From the NCBI GenBank assembly GCA_018398575.1, contig JAGTXZ010000011.1:2852001-2916000 (forward strand): a DNA stretch of 64,000 nt. Direction: 5' to 3'. The notes under the pieces are model-generated. The model searched no databases. It had not been told where the DNA came from and was given only the letters and a program-made list of their open reading frames with translations. Shown here piece after piece: positions 1-13,400 of the stretch. The DNA is from Ampelomyces quisqualis. Taxonomy: Eukaryota; Ascomycota; Dothideomycetes; Pleosporales; Phaeosphaeriaceae. A program made the translations under genes and the position numbers. Position 1 is the first letter of the stretch. Every line of letters begins with the position of its first letter.

Positions 1-1015
1 TGGACCATCTTGAACAATTCGTAAAGGTATATTGCTACCCGCTGAAAGCACGTGATAGCGCAGGGCTGATGTTTCATAACGTCGCAGCTCTCACTTGTAG
101 CAGAGGTCACCTACATTGTGGCCATTCTGCTCATCAAGTTGTCGATCCTTCTCCTGTACCACCGTATGTTCCCTCAGCTGTGGTTCAAATGGACGTTACT
201 AGGACTCGGTATATTCATCACTTCCCATTGTCTCGCAAGTTTTATTACAACTCTTGTCCGATGTACCCCCATGGAATCGCTGTGGGAAACGGTGAGCAGC
301 AAGCACTGTATCAATTATCCTTTGTTAGTCACGATAACTGGCATCATCAACATCCTCACGGACGTTGCTATTCTGGCTCTCACGATTCCATTACTATGGG
401 GTCTGAATCTATCGACAGCCAGAAAGATGTTGTTGCGACTTGTTTTCATGATCGGCGCAGCGTAGGTTGGATCATTTCTATTCCAGATAGCATTCACTAA
501 CTTCAATCCTCAGGGCATGCGTAGCCAGTCTCTTGCGCCTTGTCTACACTGACAAACATAGCAACAGTGATGACCCTACATGTAAGCTCCCGCACGGCTG
601 GAAGCCGTGCTTCACTAACTAGGCCGTAGGGGACAATGCAATACCTGCACTAATAACGACTGTTGAGCTCTGCATCGGTCTGTTAGCTACCAATCTGCCA
701 ACCTACCGCCCCTTCATCTCGCGTCTGGTAGCGAGTGAACGCGCCAATGGAGCTCCGAAACAGTCGTCGAAAGGATCCGGGCCGTGGTTTCCAGTCGAGG
801 ATTCCCTGCAAGTTGCGATCAGTAGCCACTATACCAGACGACAAAGTGGTGGCTACACCGATTTGGATTTTGAAAATGTCGAGATGTTAGATGGACAGAG
901 GAGTCAGAAGGCAAAGAATCGGCCTGAGAACAGTGATCGGCTCATGTGGAACGAGATTCGCGATAACGAGATTCGAGTGACAACTACCTTTAGGACAACC
1001 GAATCAAAAGACTGA
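1..1015 (+). CDS. Fungal rhodopsin-domain (SAT4/PTH11-like) membrane protein, 3' part
   Basis: The 5' end lies outside the window. Exons I can join in frame are 1-20, 88-461, 514-581 and 630-1015 (TGA at 1013-1015); the introns at 21-87, 462-513 and 582-629 end in AG, and the last two have CACTAAC branch-like sites. The protein shows hydrophobic helices, beginning with the family block EVTYIVAILLIKLSILLLYH, then a helix near 340-400 and the hallmark DPTWDNA, formed exactly across the third intron, followed by a last helix and an NLPTYRPF block. The hydrophilic tail of about 90 residues is typical of the family. Members are seven-helix plasma-membrane proteins, some implicated in surface sensing in plant pathogens; the ligand is unknown here. 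Family assignment is firm, specific function is not. Confidence 0.85.
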
Positions 1016-1243
1016 AACAAACTTTAAACCCTCGCCACGTGGGTTCTTTGCTATTTCTAATACAGAGCGTACAAACTTCTCCTTTGAAGCAGAGTCATGT
1101 GTATTCAATGTCAACTCCGGCTCTCCCAGAACCCTGTGTAGTTCACTCCTGCTGATCTAGCAAATGGGCAATCACCCGATGAAGATAACCTTGATCGCAC
1201 ATGATCTGAGCTTTATGGACTTTTCCTTGCCCGCCTCCTTACT

Positions 1244-1786
1244 TCACATCAACCTCGTATTTTTCCTCGCCCTCTCAAGCGCCATGCCCATCGCCACACC
1301 AGCCAAGAATCCGCCTTTGCCTTCAACATCTGCTTTGCACTTCTTCGCTGTCTCAATCTCCTTACTCGCAAGCCTGATCATGTCTTGAGAATTCTTCTTG
1401 TCTGTTTCTGCCTCCGCAATTTGAGCCTCAAAGTCCGTCTTTGCGGCCTTGGCGGCAATGTTGAGCTCGGTGATTTTGGTTCGAGCTGCTGTGAGCGCTT
1501 CCATGCGAGCGTTGATGGACTCGAGTGCGCACTTTTCAGATGTAATTTGCTCGATAGATTGTTCGCAGACATGTAGAATGGCTTTGGTTTCGTCTTGACA
1601 CTTGGAGGTTGTGGACGCGAGGCACCTCTTGACATGAGCGATGGGATCTGTCCATTGTTTCACATGGACGTCGTGAATTTCATTCTTCTTCGTGTTTGCG
1701 GTAATGGATTCTACGTTTCGAAGCCATAGCACTTGCCTTTCTTCTGCCGTGGTTGAGACCTCCTGAGTCCTCATCGATATATGCAA
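1244..1786 (-). CDS. Lineage-specific coiled-coil protein with GGFxAGVAxGMAL C-terminal motif (locus A)
   Basis: I do not recognise a characterised family. The open frame encodes about 180 residues: an Ala/Lys/Glu-rich helix of roughly 120 residues with coiled-coil character, then a short Gly/Ala-rich segment, GGFLAGVAMGMALERARK, right at the C-terminus. The same arrangement occurs at 30272-31039 on the other strand (GGFMAGVALGMALRRANK, preceded in both by a SINARM/SIDARM block), so the two loci are paralogues. The first methionine of this frame may not be the true start: an alternative upstream exon reads from 1925 in another frame and could splice to it near 1760. The Gly/Ala segment resembles a glycine-zipper hydrophobic stretch, but this is inference. 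Real coding sequence is supported by the conserved paralogue. Confidence 0.6.
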   Translation of the reverse strand: MHISMRTQEVSTTAEERQVLWLRNVESITANTKKNEIHDVHVKQWTDPIAHVKRCLASTTSKCQDETKAILHVCEQSIEQITSEKCALESINARMEALTAARTKITELNIAAKAAKTDFEAQIAEAETDKKNSQDMIRLASKEIETAKKCKADVEGKGGFLAGVAMGMALERARKNTRLM

Positions 1787-1894
1787 TGACGTCTTGTGAT
1801 GGGCAGAAATCTGGGACCCAACCTGCGTCAGATGGCATCAATTCACTTGGTAGCTGCAGTCTCTCGACGAGGAGAGTGGTAGTAGGCGAAGGGC

Positions 1895-3130
1895 TTAGTG
1901 ATGAGCTCTTTTGTAGAGGAGCCATTGATGTGGACGGTTGGCGGCGTATGAGCCTTGGGATTCATTACCTAAGTATAAGTCAGCAAACAGTAACGCTGCT
2001 AGATACGTCCGAAAAACGTCGATGGTATCGGAACTGACTTTTCCCCGGTCTTGCGCCTTCTTATTGGCCTTGCTGACAGAGAAGCCTGGTGCTGTAATCT
2101 TTGACACCGTCTTGACTCTTGACGCATGCCCGCGCAAGTTGATTGAGATAGGGAGATTTTTTGTGTGGCCGCGTAAGATGAAGCACCCTTTCAAATACTC
2201 ACGCAGCTCCTTCGCAGGATTGACCCCGCAGTTGGCAATTTAATTTCCGAATACGGCTCGAAAAGTGATATTGAGGTTGTGCATGGACTGAGTATTGTAG
2301 TCTGCGGCTCTCTTCCATCACCTTGTTTGATCATCAGCTGCTGCGATAGATTTTCCAAAGGATTGAGGTAGGCAAAAACGGATTGATCAAGTCATGTTCC
2401 GATATGTAATTTCTCCTTGGCACCTTCCTGATCAATTGGTAGCCATCTCAGACGGGTCAAGTAAGGAAGGTCCTCAAGACCAATGGAAATTGCGAGATCT
2501 TATTTCATGTCTCCTAAGCTGCATTTTCGCGGCCCTGTGTATGGGCTCGGAGAGGAGGAAGCGTTTTGTCTTGAAGCCGAAGCCTTTTTACAAGACCCTC
2601 GAGGCCCCATGCTTGTTCTCGGCTCGTCCTGGGAAGTGTCTTTTGCTGTACCTGGATTTACTTTTAGTGTTACACCTTTGAAAGCAGTCATCATAGTCAG
2701 CGTTAAGGGTAACGGGCAATCGTTTGAGTGGCCGCGGAGAACAAAGCACCCTAAGATGAATGCTTTAAGTGGGCACTCCTTTCTAAGATCTGCTAGACTG
2801 AGCGGAAGCAGACACTTGAAGGGCGCAAATTGTGTTACGCGTGCGAGATTTTTCATTACATCTTGTTGGGTGTTGTGTTCGCTGATGAAGGCAACAAGGT
2901 CGGTTATGAACGATGGCATCTGGTCTGGTCTGCGCAGGTAGGCATACACTGCACTTCGATTCAGCTATCTAACTTGGAGCCTTTCACATGTCGTTCCCGT
3001 CGCCCAATTGTGGATGGGTTCCCAGACGAGGGTATCGAAAGTTGTGCTGCTGCTCGACCCATGCACAGTTCTCAGTAGAGTCAAAACCTCTTGCACATCA
3101 TCTGCATCATCGCGCGGTCTGTTATACTGA
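1895..3130 (-). other. Unresolved coding region upstream of locus A (possible 5' exons, two related blocks)
   Basis: Several minus-strand open stretches look protein-like but do not join into one clean model. From 3130 downward one frame reads through DVQEVLTLLRTVHG and TLVWEPIHNWATGTT, and can be spliced by an intron at about 2935-2996 (GTGAAAGG donor, CTGAATC branch, ACCAG acceptor) into QMPSFITDLVAFISEHN. That exon contains GCFVLRGHSNDCPLPL. About 540 bp further down, another stretch (2194-1980) contains GCFILRGHTKNLPISI, clearly related at DNA and protein level. A CTGAC...TTAG acceptor lies near 1965-1975. An in-frame TAA precedes the second block. It may be one multi-exon gene together with 1244-1786, or a decayed duplicate. 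No function can be assigned. Confidence 0.35.
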
Positions 3131-4463
3131 GCATTCTGTCGCGGGATAGGTGATGTGTAGGCATAGACGGGGGGTGGGGAAGTGCGAAGTCATGTGCATA
3201 TCATCGTCCCGTGAACCAAGCAAACGCGTAAAGCACAAATCTTGGAACACAAAGAGGTAAACAAGACAAGCCGACCTTGGAACTCATACATTCAAACTCA
3301 TAGCTCGGGTACGGATGCACTATGTCTTTGCAGAAGTTTGGTTGTGGTATAAGCGAACCGTAGTATGGTCCATGTTACACCACGTTCTTCAGGGTACTCT
3401 GCACCGGTAGCCAGTATCCCGCGAACACGTGCACCGAGATATGAAGCCTCGAGATACACACCACCAGAAACCGTCCGCGCAAGCCCCACAATCGATATAA
3501 CGTGCGCCATGTCTCCAGAGTCCTTCACTGCCCAACGCAAGACATCTGTGCGCACGCAACATGCACCCCAAAGGCGTCGCGAGAACACAGCACATCAGTT
3601 AGATGAATACGCAGCATCGCCGCCAAATCCACATGTACAAAAAGACCCCATTCGCACGCCCAACAGAGACGTGAAACCATGGCACCAATCCCATTTCTTA
3701 CCAGTACCTACATACTATCCGCACAACCCAACTAAACAAACATTTCCACCCCTCTCCTCCCCCAAAAGAGCCGACAGCACCATCCTTTCCCCATGACGCG
3801 AATCCACATCCAAACAAACCAAAGCGACGATCTACGTGCCCTCACGGCAAACACAGTGCGTTGGCGAAAAGAGAAAGGGAGGAGGAGAGGGGCTTTACAT
3901 GAATCAACCGCCGACGAAAAGGACATGTAAACCCGCCTGAAGGACTTAACCACTCATTTTTCCCCGGGGGCACTGTATACGCATGAATGTGGTACATTTC
4001 AAGGGGCAAGAGATTAGCTGAAGCGTAGGAACCATCTCCCGTACGCCGCGCTGAGTACGCGCAGCGATTACTTTTGCAGCAGCAGCCATTTCGTTTCCTG
4101 TTTCCGTAGTCGTAGGCGGTAGTAGTGCCGTGAAAGTTGAGACAGAAAATGCATATTACTTGTCCTCACGCGTGTGGGTTGTGCAGGCGAGACCTTAGTG
4201 CCCACGTGCGCAATGTCGGGGGCGTCTACGACTCCCAGGTCTTGCGTTCAGTTGACATTCGGGGATAGACTAGCTCATTCACATCACGAGGTTTTAGAAT
4301 AAGGTTGAAGTATTGCAATCTGGCTATATCTATGCCCATGCACTTACAAAGTGTTACAAACGAAACTTAAGACACCACAGGGTATATGCAACAAGAACAC
4401 CTCGCCGTCCTTTCAAACGCCCTTTCTGACACGCACCCCTACCCCTCTGCACTAACTATCATC
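3131..4463. other. Intergenic region downstream of dynein heavy chain
   Basis: This 1.3-kb stretch separates the unresolved locus from the dynein stop codon. Overlapping open frames occur on both strands between 3298 and 3796, neither with a recognisable domain or convincing splice signals. I see no RNA gene. It probably holds the dynein 3' UTR and upstream sequence of the neighbouring minus-strand locus. Confidence 0.5.
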
Positions 4464-7400
4464 TCACGCCCCCTCACCCATATCCACCTCGCCCTCATCC
4501 AACATATCCCCCACCCTCTTCAAGTTCCCCACCATTTCCCTCGCCTGCCCCACCAACAAAAGTTTCTCCGCATTCGCCGGCAAGCCCAGATACGTCGGTG
4601 GTTCTCTTTCGGGAAGATTATTCACCCAGTCCATGAATCCTGTCCAAGATGTCTCGCTCGGCAGCTCCAGGCCCTCAGCATGGGTAGTAGCTGGTACGAC
4701 CTGGAAGTGGTCTTCGAAGATTGTCGGAGTGAGCGCTGCGTCGATGAGGCCAGACAGGGTACGGAAATCAGCTTCGTCATCGATTTTGCCGCCGTACATC
4801 TCGGTGATGAGGGTGCGTAGCATTTCCCACGGGATTTTGGCGGGAGCAATGTTCGAGCGGCCTTGGGCGACGGTGTTGATCCAGGTGTCGATTATGAAGC
4901 TGCAGCACTCATACTAAATTCACATATTAGCATTTGCGAAGGAGTGAGGAGGGATAGAAAAACTTACATCGCTATCATTGAACTCCCAGAACCCTTTCCA
5001 TCCCAGCGTAGGCGCATACCTCAGCCTTTCCTGAATGACCGCATGCAAGAAGCTCAACACAAGATACACCCTCGCCTTTTCAACCGGCTGCTTAGTTGCC
5101 TTTTCAGCAAGACTGGACAGCGAGTCCTTCATATTCGCGCGAATACCCGCCGGTTGTTCGTAACTCAGGACGCGCGAGGCACGAAGTAAATTGACAGGAA
5201 TCTTCAAGCTTGTTTCCATGGAGAGGAAGAGGCGGAAATCAGGGTTCGGTTTCAGGGATTCCAGCCTCTTCTCGAGAGACTGAAGCCATTGGGGCGCGAG
5301 ATGGACGTTCTTGACCAGGACCCAGTTGCCCGTTGTAGCGGCGTTGGCGATAGCTTTGTCAGCTGTAGCTGCACCCTCATTCGAACCCATGGCGATGTTC
5401 GAGCAAGTGACGTGTTCTCGCTCAACCAAATTGTCGACCTTGTAGCTGGCGTCGAAGCCAGGACTGGAGCTGAGAGCCACAGGAGTAACTGCGTTGACTT
5501 GTTTGACAATATCGCCCAGGTCACCACTAATGTCCAGTATGCCTTTGCCAAAAACCTCCGTAACAAAGCGCTCAACAGCAGGCACGAAGCGATCGACACG
5601 GAACAACTTGATGAGAATGAGAGCCCGAAGCTGTTTGTCGAATTTGTTGAGATCTTCGGGCCAAAGCTGCGGCACGTGCTGATCACCCAGCTCTTCATTG
5701 AGAAAGGCGTCCCAAGCAGCAGGCTCCACCTTCTCCAGCTCATCTTTGAACATGGCCAGCTTCGAGGCTCGCTGCAGAACCTCATCCTTGCGCTCCGGCT
5801 GTGTAGACAGATCGACCTCACCCAGATCGGAATCCAGCAATTTGTCGATGAGCGTCTTGTCCATCTTGTATGGCGCGGCCTGTACCAGCAGCATCGCGAA
5901 CGTGACACGGTCCTTTTGCAGCAGCGACAGCGAAGTGCGGCGATACGCATCAACAAACAGCTCGATGATGATTTGATCAATACGCGCTGCGTGGCCGGTA
6001 ACAGACGAGTTTCGGATCCTCTGCAACACAGTCTCGAATATCTGCGTGAAGTACTGCAGCGAGAACTGGTAAAAGTGATTGAGGTGATGCAGTTGTTCCA
6101 GGACCGCAAAGATAGCTGAGCACGATCGCGCAACGACCGTGTACTCCTTGGTGATGTTCTCGACTTCCGTCATGACGCCCGCAGTTTCTGCGACTTTGTC
6201 CGAGATCTCCTTGGCCTCCTTCTTCAGCGTCTCCAATGTCTCAATGACACGATCGTCATCGAGAATATTGCCGCGAGACTCGTTGAGAGCTTGAAGAAGA
6301 CGCTTTTCAAGCTGACGCAAGTGGACAGCAAATTCACCCTGCATCTTGATAAGATTCGATCTCCGCTCATCAACATCCGGTCTCTCAGACTTGAGCACCT
6401 CATTCAGCGTCTGCGTCTGCAAACTGCTCTGCGTGACCGTGAAATTGACAAAGGTGGTACGACTGCAGATATCGGGCGGGAAGTTAGCAGAAGGATCGCG
6501 TGTAGAAAGGTACAAGCGGAACGACGGCGAAAAGTCAATCTCCTGCTTGCCAAGCTGGATAAGCACACGTCCACCAGTCTTCTGGTACTCCTTGTTGAGT
6601 ACATGGTTGAGAATCGGATCCAAATGCTCAGCATCCTGGATCAAGATCGGGTTGCCGAAACGCAGCGAGCTCTCCAATTGTTTCGTGAATGAGTCGTCCA
6701 GGAAACTTGTGACCGTAAGACGTCGATCCTTGCACTCGTTCTGCAAGAATTCTGTCGTCCTGCCCGAAGGGTCTATGATGAGCGGGTATCGGTTGAATCG
6801 TTTGAGAATAATAGCGTTCTCAGTGCACAAATCATCGACCGGCAAACCATTGTGCTGCCACGTGAGGCGATCGTCGGCCGTTGAAAGGTACTCCGTGATT
6901 GGGTTCGGCGTCTTGTAGCTGATTCCGGAGTGTTTGAGATGCTCGAACCAGTCTTCAGTGAGGGCCTTCCTGTACTGCTGATCGTAGTATCCAGCATATG
7001 CGATGAATGCTGCAGCGACTAATACATCGCCGACAATCGTATCAATCTGAGAGTCAAAAGACTTGCTGCTCTCCTCCCATCGTTGACGCTCGGACGACAA
7101 ACTGTCAAGCAAACGCACACTGCGATCGACCTTGAACTGAACAGTCGACATCTCGCTCTTGATAGCCTGCGTCTCGCTGATCAACGCCGCATACTCGCTC
7201 TTGTACCTTGCAATACTGTCTTCGAGATTTTGAATAAGTGCCACGGTCTTATTGGCACCTTCCTCCGTCTTTTGTAACTCGGCTTGCAAATTGTAAACTT
7301 CGGCACGGAGAGGCCCAACACGATCCAGGATGTCGGAGTAGGTAACCTGAGCCGAGACCCACTGTACCAGCGGACCACAAGCTTTCGAAGCGCGATTGAC

Positions 7401-10400
7401 CTTCTCAAATGTAAACTCTTCCCTGGAAAGGTAGTCGTTCAGCATCTTCTTGCGAAGCAACGACGTCATCTGTCGCTCGTTGTCGAACTGCACGATACTT
7501 GCAATGAAGTCGTCGCGACGAACAATCGTTGTAATCGTCTTCCAGCTATCAGGCTTGTGTCCGAGCAGCGTGCACACAGATTCCAAGGCAAGCTTGACAC
7601 CAGCCGGAGGGTTTGTCATGGATCGCACTTCCGTGAGGTGCTGTCGCTTGATATTCTGCACGCTCTTCATCGCCTCCGCGACAGCTGGCTCAGCCGCCGC
7701 CAAATCTTTGTTCACGACCATCTGCCGCTTCTCAATTTCTACCTTGTCTTTCTCCAACCTCTTCTTCATCTCAATCGACCCCGCCTGCTTCGCTTCCGCC
7801 TCGGTCTGATCATCGACCATGCGCTGCAACTTCTCATTCGCCTCGGCGTTCTTCTTCGTCAATTGCGACTGCTTCTCTGCCAAGCTCGATCGCAATTCCT
7901 TGACCTTGTCAAACGTTTCGTGCAGCTTTTCGAGGCCAACATTCAAATGGCGCTGCTGTTCCTCCAAATCCTCGCGCTTCTCATTGTACAACATAACATA
8001 CTGTGCAACGAAATCCAAAAAGTGACGTGGTGTAAGGTACATCTTCCTATTCTGTGTCTTCAGCAGCTTGTCGTTCTTCGTTCGCAGCGAGTGATGCACC
8101 GCCACCATAGCATTGACCACGCTCTCGCGATGTGACGGCGGCAAAGTGAGACCACGGTAAGCAACCGGAATGCTGTCTGGCGCTTTGTAATTCGGTCGAT
8201 CGAGATCAATAGACTGCGTGAGCTCGGAGCTAACTTGGTAAAGAGCCTGATCAGACCAGTCTCCAAACCAATTGAGCACGCAACGATTGAACAAGGCAGG
8301 ACTAGTAGCTGCCTTGGACGATAGACCTTCCTCGGGCGGGTTCATTGTGAAGACGACGTGCAGATTCTTGACAATCTGATCCGTGAACCACTTGTACAGC
8401 TCTTCCTGTGAATCTAGAATAGTGCCTTGTCGTTGCGCACCTTCCTTGATTGCCGTCATCAACGCGGCGTACTCATCCCCTTCGAACAGACCCGGAACCT
8501 CAGCATTAGCGAGTAGCGTATTCATGCGCTCCAGGAACCCAGAGTCCAGCACGTTAGCCTCGTCCATGATGAAGCAAATCTTCTCGCCCTTGCAACCACA
8601 TCGCCGCAGAACATTCCGCAGATCCTCGTCAAAGTCTTCACCAGAGTACTTGCCATGCACCTTGATCTGGTACACGCTCAGACCATTCATCCAAGCCACG
8701 AAACGTGAGAGCGTAGTCTTTCCTGAGCCACTCACACCAATGAGGATAAGATGACCCTGTGGTTGGCGGAACACCCGATCGATGCGAAGAACATGCTCAA
8801 GTACATCATTGAACAGAATGAGCGGAACATCAACCTCTTCTTCGCAGAACGTCTTAAGGCGAGCCTTGACAAACTCGCGGAGCTGTTCGCGCTCAACGGG
8901 AACGTAATTCTTCGACAACCAGTTGGAAAAGAGTATCGGGCCGCCGAGTGCCTTGTCTTCGTCGATGGTTGGGAAGTGCTCCAAAGCGATCCTATGAATG
9001 CACTCCTCAGTCCACTGTCTCTCGTCTTCGGCGATCAGACGATCTTGGAACAACCGCAGAGCTTCGTGCGCCCAGATCCTGACGAGACCTTCCACCGTTA
9101 ATGTTTCCAAAGGGCGAAGAGCTTCGTAAATACCACGAACCCAGCGCGTAAGTTCACGAGGCGAGTAGACGTAGTGTGGTTGGATGTCTGGCGTGAACCT
9201 CTTCTGTGACTCAGCATACAGCTGTACCATGGCCTTAGTCAAAGCTTCCGAGTACCCGCGTAGCGTCGCAATAATCTTCAACACCGCGCTGTTGAACGTG
9301 CCATAGATCTGCAGTAGCGACAGCTCTCCAGGGTAATCGACCATGATGAGCGGCGCATGGCGTAAGAAGCGCAGTCCCATAGGCGTGCGACCAGCGTCGG
9401 TCGGAGGATTACACGCACCCACAAACTGAATGCGATCGAGCGTGACCCAAGTCTTGTCCGAGGTTCTCCAGAAGCCGTTGTGCTCGACAAGCTGGCGCAA
9501 GAATGAAATAGCTCGCTGAGTACCATACTTATCCGGAGCCGGCAAATTGATCTCATCGCAGAAGATAATCAGCCATCGCCCCACTTGCGTAGGAGTAAGT
9601 TGCACGCCGTTCAGTGTCTTCTTGTACTCGCAATACTGCTCGAAAGTCTTGATGAGCAGATCAGGTGTTGTAGCGCTCGAGAAATTGAGGCCGACGACTT
9701 GCATGTTCGGCAGCTTGCGTAGTGCGCTGAACAACGTCATCGTCTTTCCGGAACCAGGTGGACCGCAGAGCAAGAGAGGCTTGTGCTCCGCGAGCCAAGA
9801 GTACAGAACGTCTTCGTGGCGTACGGTGTCCAGTGTGGGAATAACCACATCGGTCTGGACGATAGAATGAGTGTTGACTTCCACGTTTGGCACCTGATTC
9901 TGCCACATGTCCCAATCTGGCTTGTCTGGCTTGACATCGTAGTCGATGAGCGACGTCGTCTCATTGAGTGGCGGCAACTCAACATCGGTAAGACCAGCGA
10001 TAAGGTCACCGAATTGCTTGCGGTCGGAAAGCGGACAATCGCCTACCAGAGCCCAGACCAACGCTACAAGCAGCTTCTTGGCTAGATACGTCTCCATCTT
10101 GTCGTCTTCGAGCGGGAAGTCCTGATGCTGCACATTGTACTCCAAAACATTGCGACAAGCCTTGTTAAGCAACGAGAAAAGCGTGTTCAGGGCTCGGATA
10201 TCAGTGTATTCCATAATGTGCTTGAACTTCCTCGCCAAGCTGAGGGCCTTCTCGATGAAGCGGTCCTGGGTGAGCTTGATGTGGAGGAAGTCAGCGACCA
10301 TACTCTGTGTCGCGAGAGTCTTCTGCGACATTTGCCCTGGCGCCACCGAGTCGTCCTCGATGTCCTCGAAAGGTACAGTCTTGAGATGCTCGATGTAGTT

Positions 10401-13400
10401 CTTGATCATCATATCGACCTCTACAGTGTCGTCGCTGAACCACACCATTCCACAGCGAGATACAGTAGCAAGGGTAGCATACTTGAGCGTCTCTACCTCG
10501 AACATGATGCGAACGTTCGACGGTAGATTGAGACGCTCTCCGTTCGGCAGCGTGAGCAGCTTGTTGTCGTCGAGAACAGAGTTCAAATTCTCGACCCACT
10601 CGGGATCGACATCGCCATCGAACACAATCCAGTGGCGCTTGCTGTCCTCTCCACGCAAGTTGTCGACAATCTTGCGAAGAATGCTGGTAAAAAGACCATC
10701 GGTCCACTCGCGCGTGGTGCTGTCCAGTGTACCGTAAAGCTGCTCCTTGCTCATGACCTTGGGGTCGATGACATGGCAGACGCCCTCGACGCCCTCGACC
10801 GCCTGTACTGCGGAGAGTAGTGTTCGCCAGGCAGCAGATTTCCCAGAACCCGATGATCCAACCATCATAACACCATGGTGCAAGTTTTGAATCTGATAAA
10901 GCTGAATAATCTTCGTCATCCAGGCATCGCTAACAACCAGCTTCGACTCCGCCGCACACTTGCGAATAGCCTCACTGAGCTTAGTCAATGGCGCAGGGAC
11001 GTACTCGACGTCTGGGAACGAATCCGCCTGAATCGTCTTCATGATATCGACATCAGATTGAATCAGCTTAGGCGCCATAGTCTCTCTCAGACTCTGGATA
11101 ATGATTTGCGGCTCCATGACCGCTTCGTCTGAAGTCTGCGATTCTTCTTGCACAGCGATGCGCGCACGCTTGAGCCCACCAGAGCTAACAAGCACGCTCT
11201 TCAACGCACGCAGGCCGAAGTCGTAATGAGCCTGCTTCGATAGACCAGCCGCGCACTTGTCGAAGAATGGCACGACCTGTTTTGAGAGTTCCTTGGCTTG
11301 TGTGAAACCCTGAGAGTACAGCATGACTTCAGCAATGAGTTCCTTGTCCGGTTTTGACATCGCCACGCTGCGGAACAGCTTCTTCAAGTTATCGGGTAGA
11401 TTTGAACGGCCAGCATAACCAGGGTTCATGGTGATGAAGACTCCGGTATTGCCATTGACCTTGAGCTGACGGCCAATGAGTTCAATCTGCGACTTCTCAT
11501 CCTCGGCGCCCTTTCTCAGACCAAGCTGAATGTTCTGAATCTGCTGCGAAACAGCAGAGAGGATGCGCTCTTCCAAACGATTGAACTCGTCAAAACAACC
11601 CCAAGCACCAACTTGACAGATACCGAGGAAGATGCGACCCATGGCCTGAAAGTCGAATGTGTCGTCACAGCAGAAAACAAGCGTAAATCGTCCAAGCTGT
11701 ACGCCGAGGGCTTTGACGGATTCAGTCTTTCCGGTACCAGCAGGCCCATACGGTGAGCCTCCGAGGCGCTGACAAAGTGCTTGAGTGAGAGTAAGAAAGC
11801 AGCGGTCCGTGAGGGGCGTGCGGACAAGTCGATCCGCAACACCGAGGTATTCGAATCCGTAGTCCAGCGTCGCGTTCGCCATCTTGATCTTGAGACGTTG
11901 TAGAAGGTCGTTGTTTGGCTCATACACATACCGCATCGAGAGAAGCCACATGTGATGCGTCGGCGATCTGGCACCGACCTTCTCCAGTTTGTGAATGACA
12001 TCTCGCTGATGAACAAACTCGGTGATGAGATCCTCGTATTTCCTGCGTTGAATAGGCTCGAGATCGCCCAGGACAGCAGTGGCGAGGAACTGCAATAGTT
12101 TGACTTGCTTTTCGTAGAGCTGCGGTAGAGAGGTGCCTTCTTCCACGAGAGACTTCTCCACGACAGCAGTCCAAGCCATCTGCGTACCAAGAACAACAAC
12201 TTGCGCAGGGTACTTGGTGAGATAACCATCGAACGCCAACGGATCAATGACGTCGAGGGCGATAATATCGGCAAACTCCTCGTAGGCTTCGTACGCCAGC
12301 TCAGCAAGCGTCGTTTTCATGCTAAGCTCAAGTGCGCCGAGCCACTCGTTGATACGCGGGGTCTTGATAAGTGAGATCTCCCTGCGCAGGGTGACTTCTT
12401 CGCCTTCTTTCGAGGTAAATCCCTTGATGACACCATCCTCATCAGTGATCAGTCCATTCATACCAGCAAACATCTTCCTAAGATGCTTAGCAATACGAAG
12501 AACGTCATTGCTGTTACCAATAATCTCCAGCAAATCCTCATCACCAACGAAGTAGAAACGTGGGAAGGACACACGTTCGCGCTCCAAGTACTCTCCGAGA
12601 GCTTTCTGGATCTTGTTGAGCAGTTCGGCCAGACGCTCCAGAGACTTCTGCACCCCCGAAATGTTGAGGACTTCGAGGACAAAAGGCTGGCGCGAAACCT
12701 TCTTCATGACCGACAAGAACTCGGAATTGATGTTCTGGAAGCGTGCAGACTCCATAGGAAGCAAGTGCTTGATGTCTGCATTGCCAGTGAATACTCCCTC
12801 GAGGTACACCCACTGGCGCTGGACATCGATCCAGACATCAAACAAGACGTGGACGCGGTTCAATTTGTCTTCCCACGACGAAGCTTCCTCTTCGAACTCT
12901 TTGTAGTAAGGCGAGTGTCGCATAGCTTGCAGCGAATTAAGATTCTCGCTGCACTTGGCAAAAAGGTCGTCCCAGCCACGGATGAGGCGGCATTTGTTCT
13001 GGTAATTGACGAGCTCCAGCGCATAGTTTTGCCAAGTCTCGCGGACCTGCTTCAAGAACTCCTCAAGCGCCATCTCGCCTTGTGCTTGAGTAATGACATC
13101 GCGAATGATCTTCTCGCTCGGCCCAAGCTTCAGGTCCCACACATCACCGAGCGTCATTGAGATTGGCGAGTACCGCTTCTGGGGCTTCAAGTTCTTGAAG
13201 ATCTTGGTCCAATGTCGCTCGCGCACAGCATCAGATCGGAGTTCGGCAAGCACAACGTTGTCCTTCAGAAGTTGCTTCAGCGTGCTCTGGACATACTCGA
13301 AAGCCTGGTATTGACGCATACGACTCGGCATATCCTTGGTCATCTTCAGAAGGGTATCAATGTTCTGGCGAAGTTTTCGAGGCTGGATGCTACTCCAGAG

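Noticed and set aside
3298..3796. Overlapping open frames on both strands (96 and 143 codons) downstream of dynein
   Set aside because: They occupy the same DNA on opposite strands, lack domains, and show no convincing start context or splicing. A real small gene on the minus strand cannot be fully excluded.
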